From: Dichetophora obliterata
Taxonomy: Eukaryota; Arthropoda; Insecta; Diptera; Sciomyzidae
DNA length: 64,000 nt
Assembly (NCBI GenBank): GCA_963920525.1
Contig: OY986435.1
Location: 298,838,708-298,902,707, forward strand
Direction of reading: 5' to 3'
Below the pieces are notes generated by a model. The model was not told the origin of the DNA. It saw nothing but the letters and a program-made list of their open reading frames with translations, and did not search any database. Positions 62,501 through 64,000 of this stretch are shown here, in pieces; the stretch's first letter is position 1; each line of letters starts with the position of its first letter. Both the position numbers and the translations under genes were made by a program.

Positions 62501-64000
62501 AAAAATCAAAAAAATCGCAAAAAACCACGTCAAAAACTATGATTCATGTAAAAAATTTTAACAAGATTCTTGAAAAAAATCAAATTTCAGAAAACTTTTT
62601 TCTGAATATGCAGTCTTGTGTATATATGTATTAGAAACAATTTGGTGCATAAATCGTCCTTGTAGGATGTATGGTTTGGGAGTTATGACGGAAAAAGCAC
62701 ATGTTTTTGGCCAGCTACCACTCCAAAAAGTGTTCTACAACGCCTAAACTACAAGAGATAGAGCAAACGGCATTTGGACAAAGGAGTATCCCTTCTTAAG
62801 GACGAGGACCTGGTGCTCATTTTAATGCATGAATCGTCCTTATCTGATATGTAGTTTTTATTTTAGAAAATAAATAACAAAAATAAAAATTGACAAAAAA
62901 GGACACATGAAATTAACATGAAATCTAATTTTTAAAATTATTTCAAGGATACAGTCTTGTGAACAGTAGCTTAAGGAACATTTTGATGCATAAATCGTCC
63001 TTTTATGATGTATGGTTTAGAAGTTATGGCTAAAAAATCAAAAAAATCGCAAAAAACCACGTCAAAAACTATGATTCATGTAAAAAATTTTAACTAAGAT
63101 TCTTGAAAAAAATCAAATTTCAGAAAACTTTTTTCTGAATATGCAGTCTTGTGTATATATATATTAGAAACAATTTGGTGCATAAATCGTCCTTGTAGGA
63201 TGTATGGTTTGGGAGTTATGACGGAAAAAGCACATGTTTTTGGCCAGCTACCACTCCAAAAAGTGTTCTACAACGCCTAAACTACAAGAGATAGAGCAAA
63301 CGGCATTTGGACAAAGGAGTATCCCTTCTTAAGGACGAGGACCTGGTGCTCATTTTAATGCATGAATCGTCCTTATCTGATATGTAGTTTTTATTTTAGA
63401 AAATAAATAAAAAAAATAAAAATTGACAAAAAAGGACACATGAAATTAACATGAAATCTAATTTTTAAAATTATTTCAAGGATACAGTCTTGTGGGCAGT
63501 AGCTTAAGGAACATTTTGATGCATAAATCGTCCTTTTATGATGTATGGTTTAGAATTTATGGCTAAAAAATCAAAAAAATCGCAAAAAACCACGTCAAAA
63601 ACTATGATTCATGTAAAAAATTTTAACTAAGATTCTTGAAAAAAATCAAATTTCAGAAAACTTTTTTCTGAATATGCAGTCTTGTGTATATATGTATTAG
63701 AAATAATTTGGTGCATAAATCGTCCTTGTAGGATGTATGGTTTGGGAGTTATGACGGAAAAAGCACATGTTTTTGGCCAGCTACCACTCCAAAAAGTGTT
63801 CTACAACGCCTAAACTACAAGAGATAGAGCAAACGGCATTTGGACAAAGGAGTATCCCTTCTTAAGGACGAGGACCTGGTGCTCATTTTAATGCATGAAT
63901 CGTCCTTATCTGATATGTAGTTTTTATTTTAGAAAATAAATAAAAAAAATAAAAATTGACAAAAAAGGACACATGAAATTAACATGAAATCTAATTTTTA

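Larger units (their letters stand above)
11726..64000 (+). repeat. 533-bp satellite DNA array, about 99 monomers, open at the right edge
   Basis: The phrase GCTACCACTCC recurs every 533 bp in strict head-to-tail order; starts include 11726, 12259, 12792, 13327, 13860 and 24235. Most units are 532-535 bp, and there are 442, 520-522, 538 and 341 bp variants. Monomers are AT-rich and very similar to each other (usually only a few differences per unit). They contain stops in every frame, with no open frame of note. No insertion of a foreign element was seen in 52 kb. Such homogeneous long arrays usually lie in centromeric or pericentromeric heterochromatin. That location, and any transcription, is inference. 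Confidence 0.97.

Noticed and set aside
11726..64000. CRISPR-like array
   Set aside because: The units are 533 bp with no unique spacers between short repeats. This is a eukaryotic satellite.
11726..64000. Coding tandem-repeat protein or multigene cluster
   Set aside because: Stop codons occur in all frames of the monomer and no long open frame spans a unit.
11726..64000. rDNA spacer or histone cluster repeat
   Set aside because: No rRNA, 5S or histone coding sequence is seen in the monomer.

Overview
This window looks like repeat-rich, gene-poor DNA from an animal nuclear genome, most likely an arthropod and probably an insect. The DNA is strongly AT-rich. The only long open reading frame belongs to a Ty3/gypsy retrotransposon whose primer site matches a tRNA-Ser-type 3' end, as in several insect elements, and there is a (CAA)n microsatellite. 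No host gene, rRNA or tRNA gene could be supported by reading either strand. The organism assignment is an inference.

Layout. Positions 1-2878 are AT-rich intergenic DNA with one 254-bp inverted-repeat (MITE-like) unit at 986-1239 and a small 21-bp tandem duplication. Positions 2879-7723 hold a complete LTR retrotransposon in minus orientation. It has two 243-bp LTRs that read as identical, a 5-bp target duplication (GTAAG), a primer-binding site, a polypurine tract and one uninterrupted 1375-codon gag-pol frame. It has every hallmark of a young, possibly still autonomous copy. Positions 7724-10380 are AT-rich intergenic DNA with hairpins and a diverged 43-bp direct repeat. Positions 10381-11725 form a mosaic transition zone: a segment dense in short CAAGCTTG-like words, then a roughly 245-bp tandem repeat ending in a 58-bp inverted repeat.

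From 11726 to the end of the window (52,275 bp, 82% of the window) the sequence is one head-to-tail satellite array with a basic period of 533 bp and about 99 units. It continues past the right edge. Each monomer is itself an ancient trimer of about 161, 192 and 180 bp subunits. The subunits share the core TGCATRAATCGTCCTT and, for two of them, a longer shared stretch. A 341-bp unit is exactly what recombination between subunits two and three would leave. Above the monomer level the array is built of local higher-order repeats, with periods of 3 monomers (1,599 bp), 4 monomers (2,133 bp), 5 monomers (2,665 bp) and a 3,005-bp block, plus deletion variants that spread with them. Each subunit carries a dyad-symmetric element. 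The array has no coding capacity, and its structure resembles centromeric or pericentromeric satellite DNA. A centromere role is only a hypothesis.
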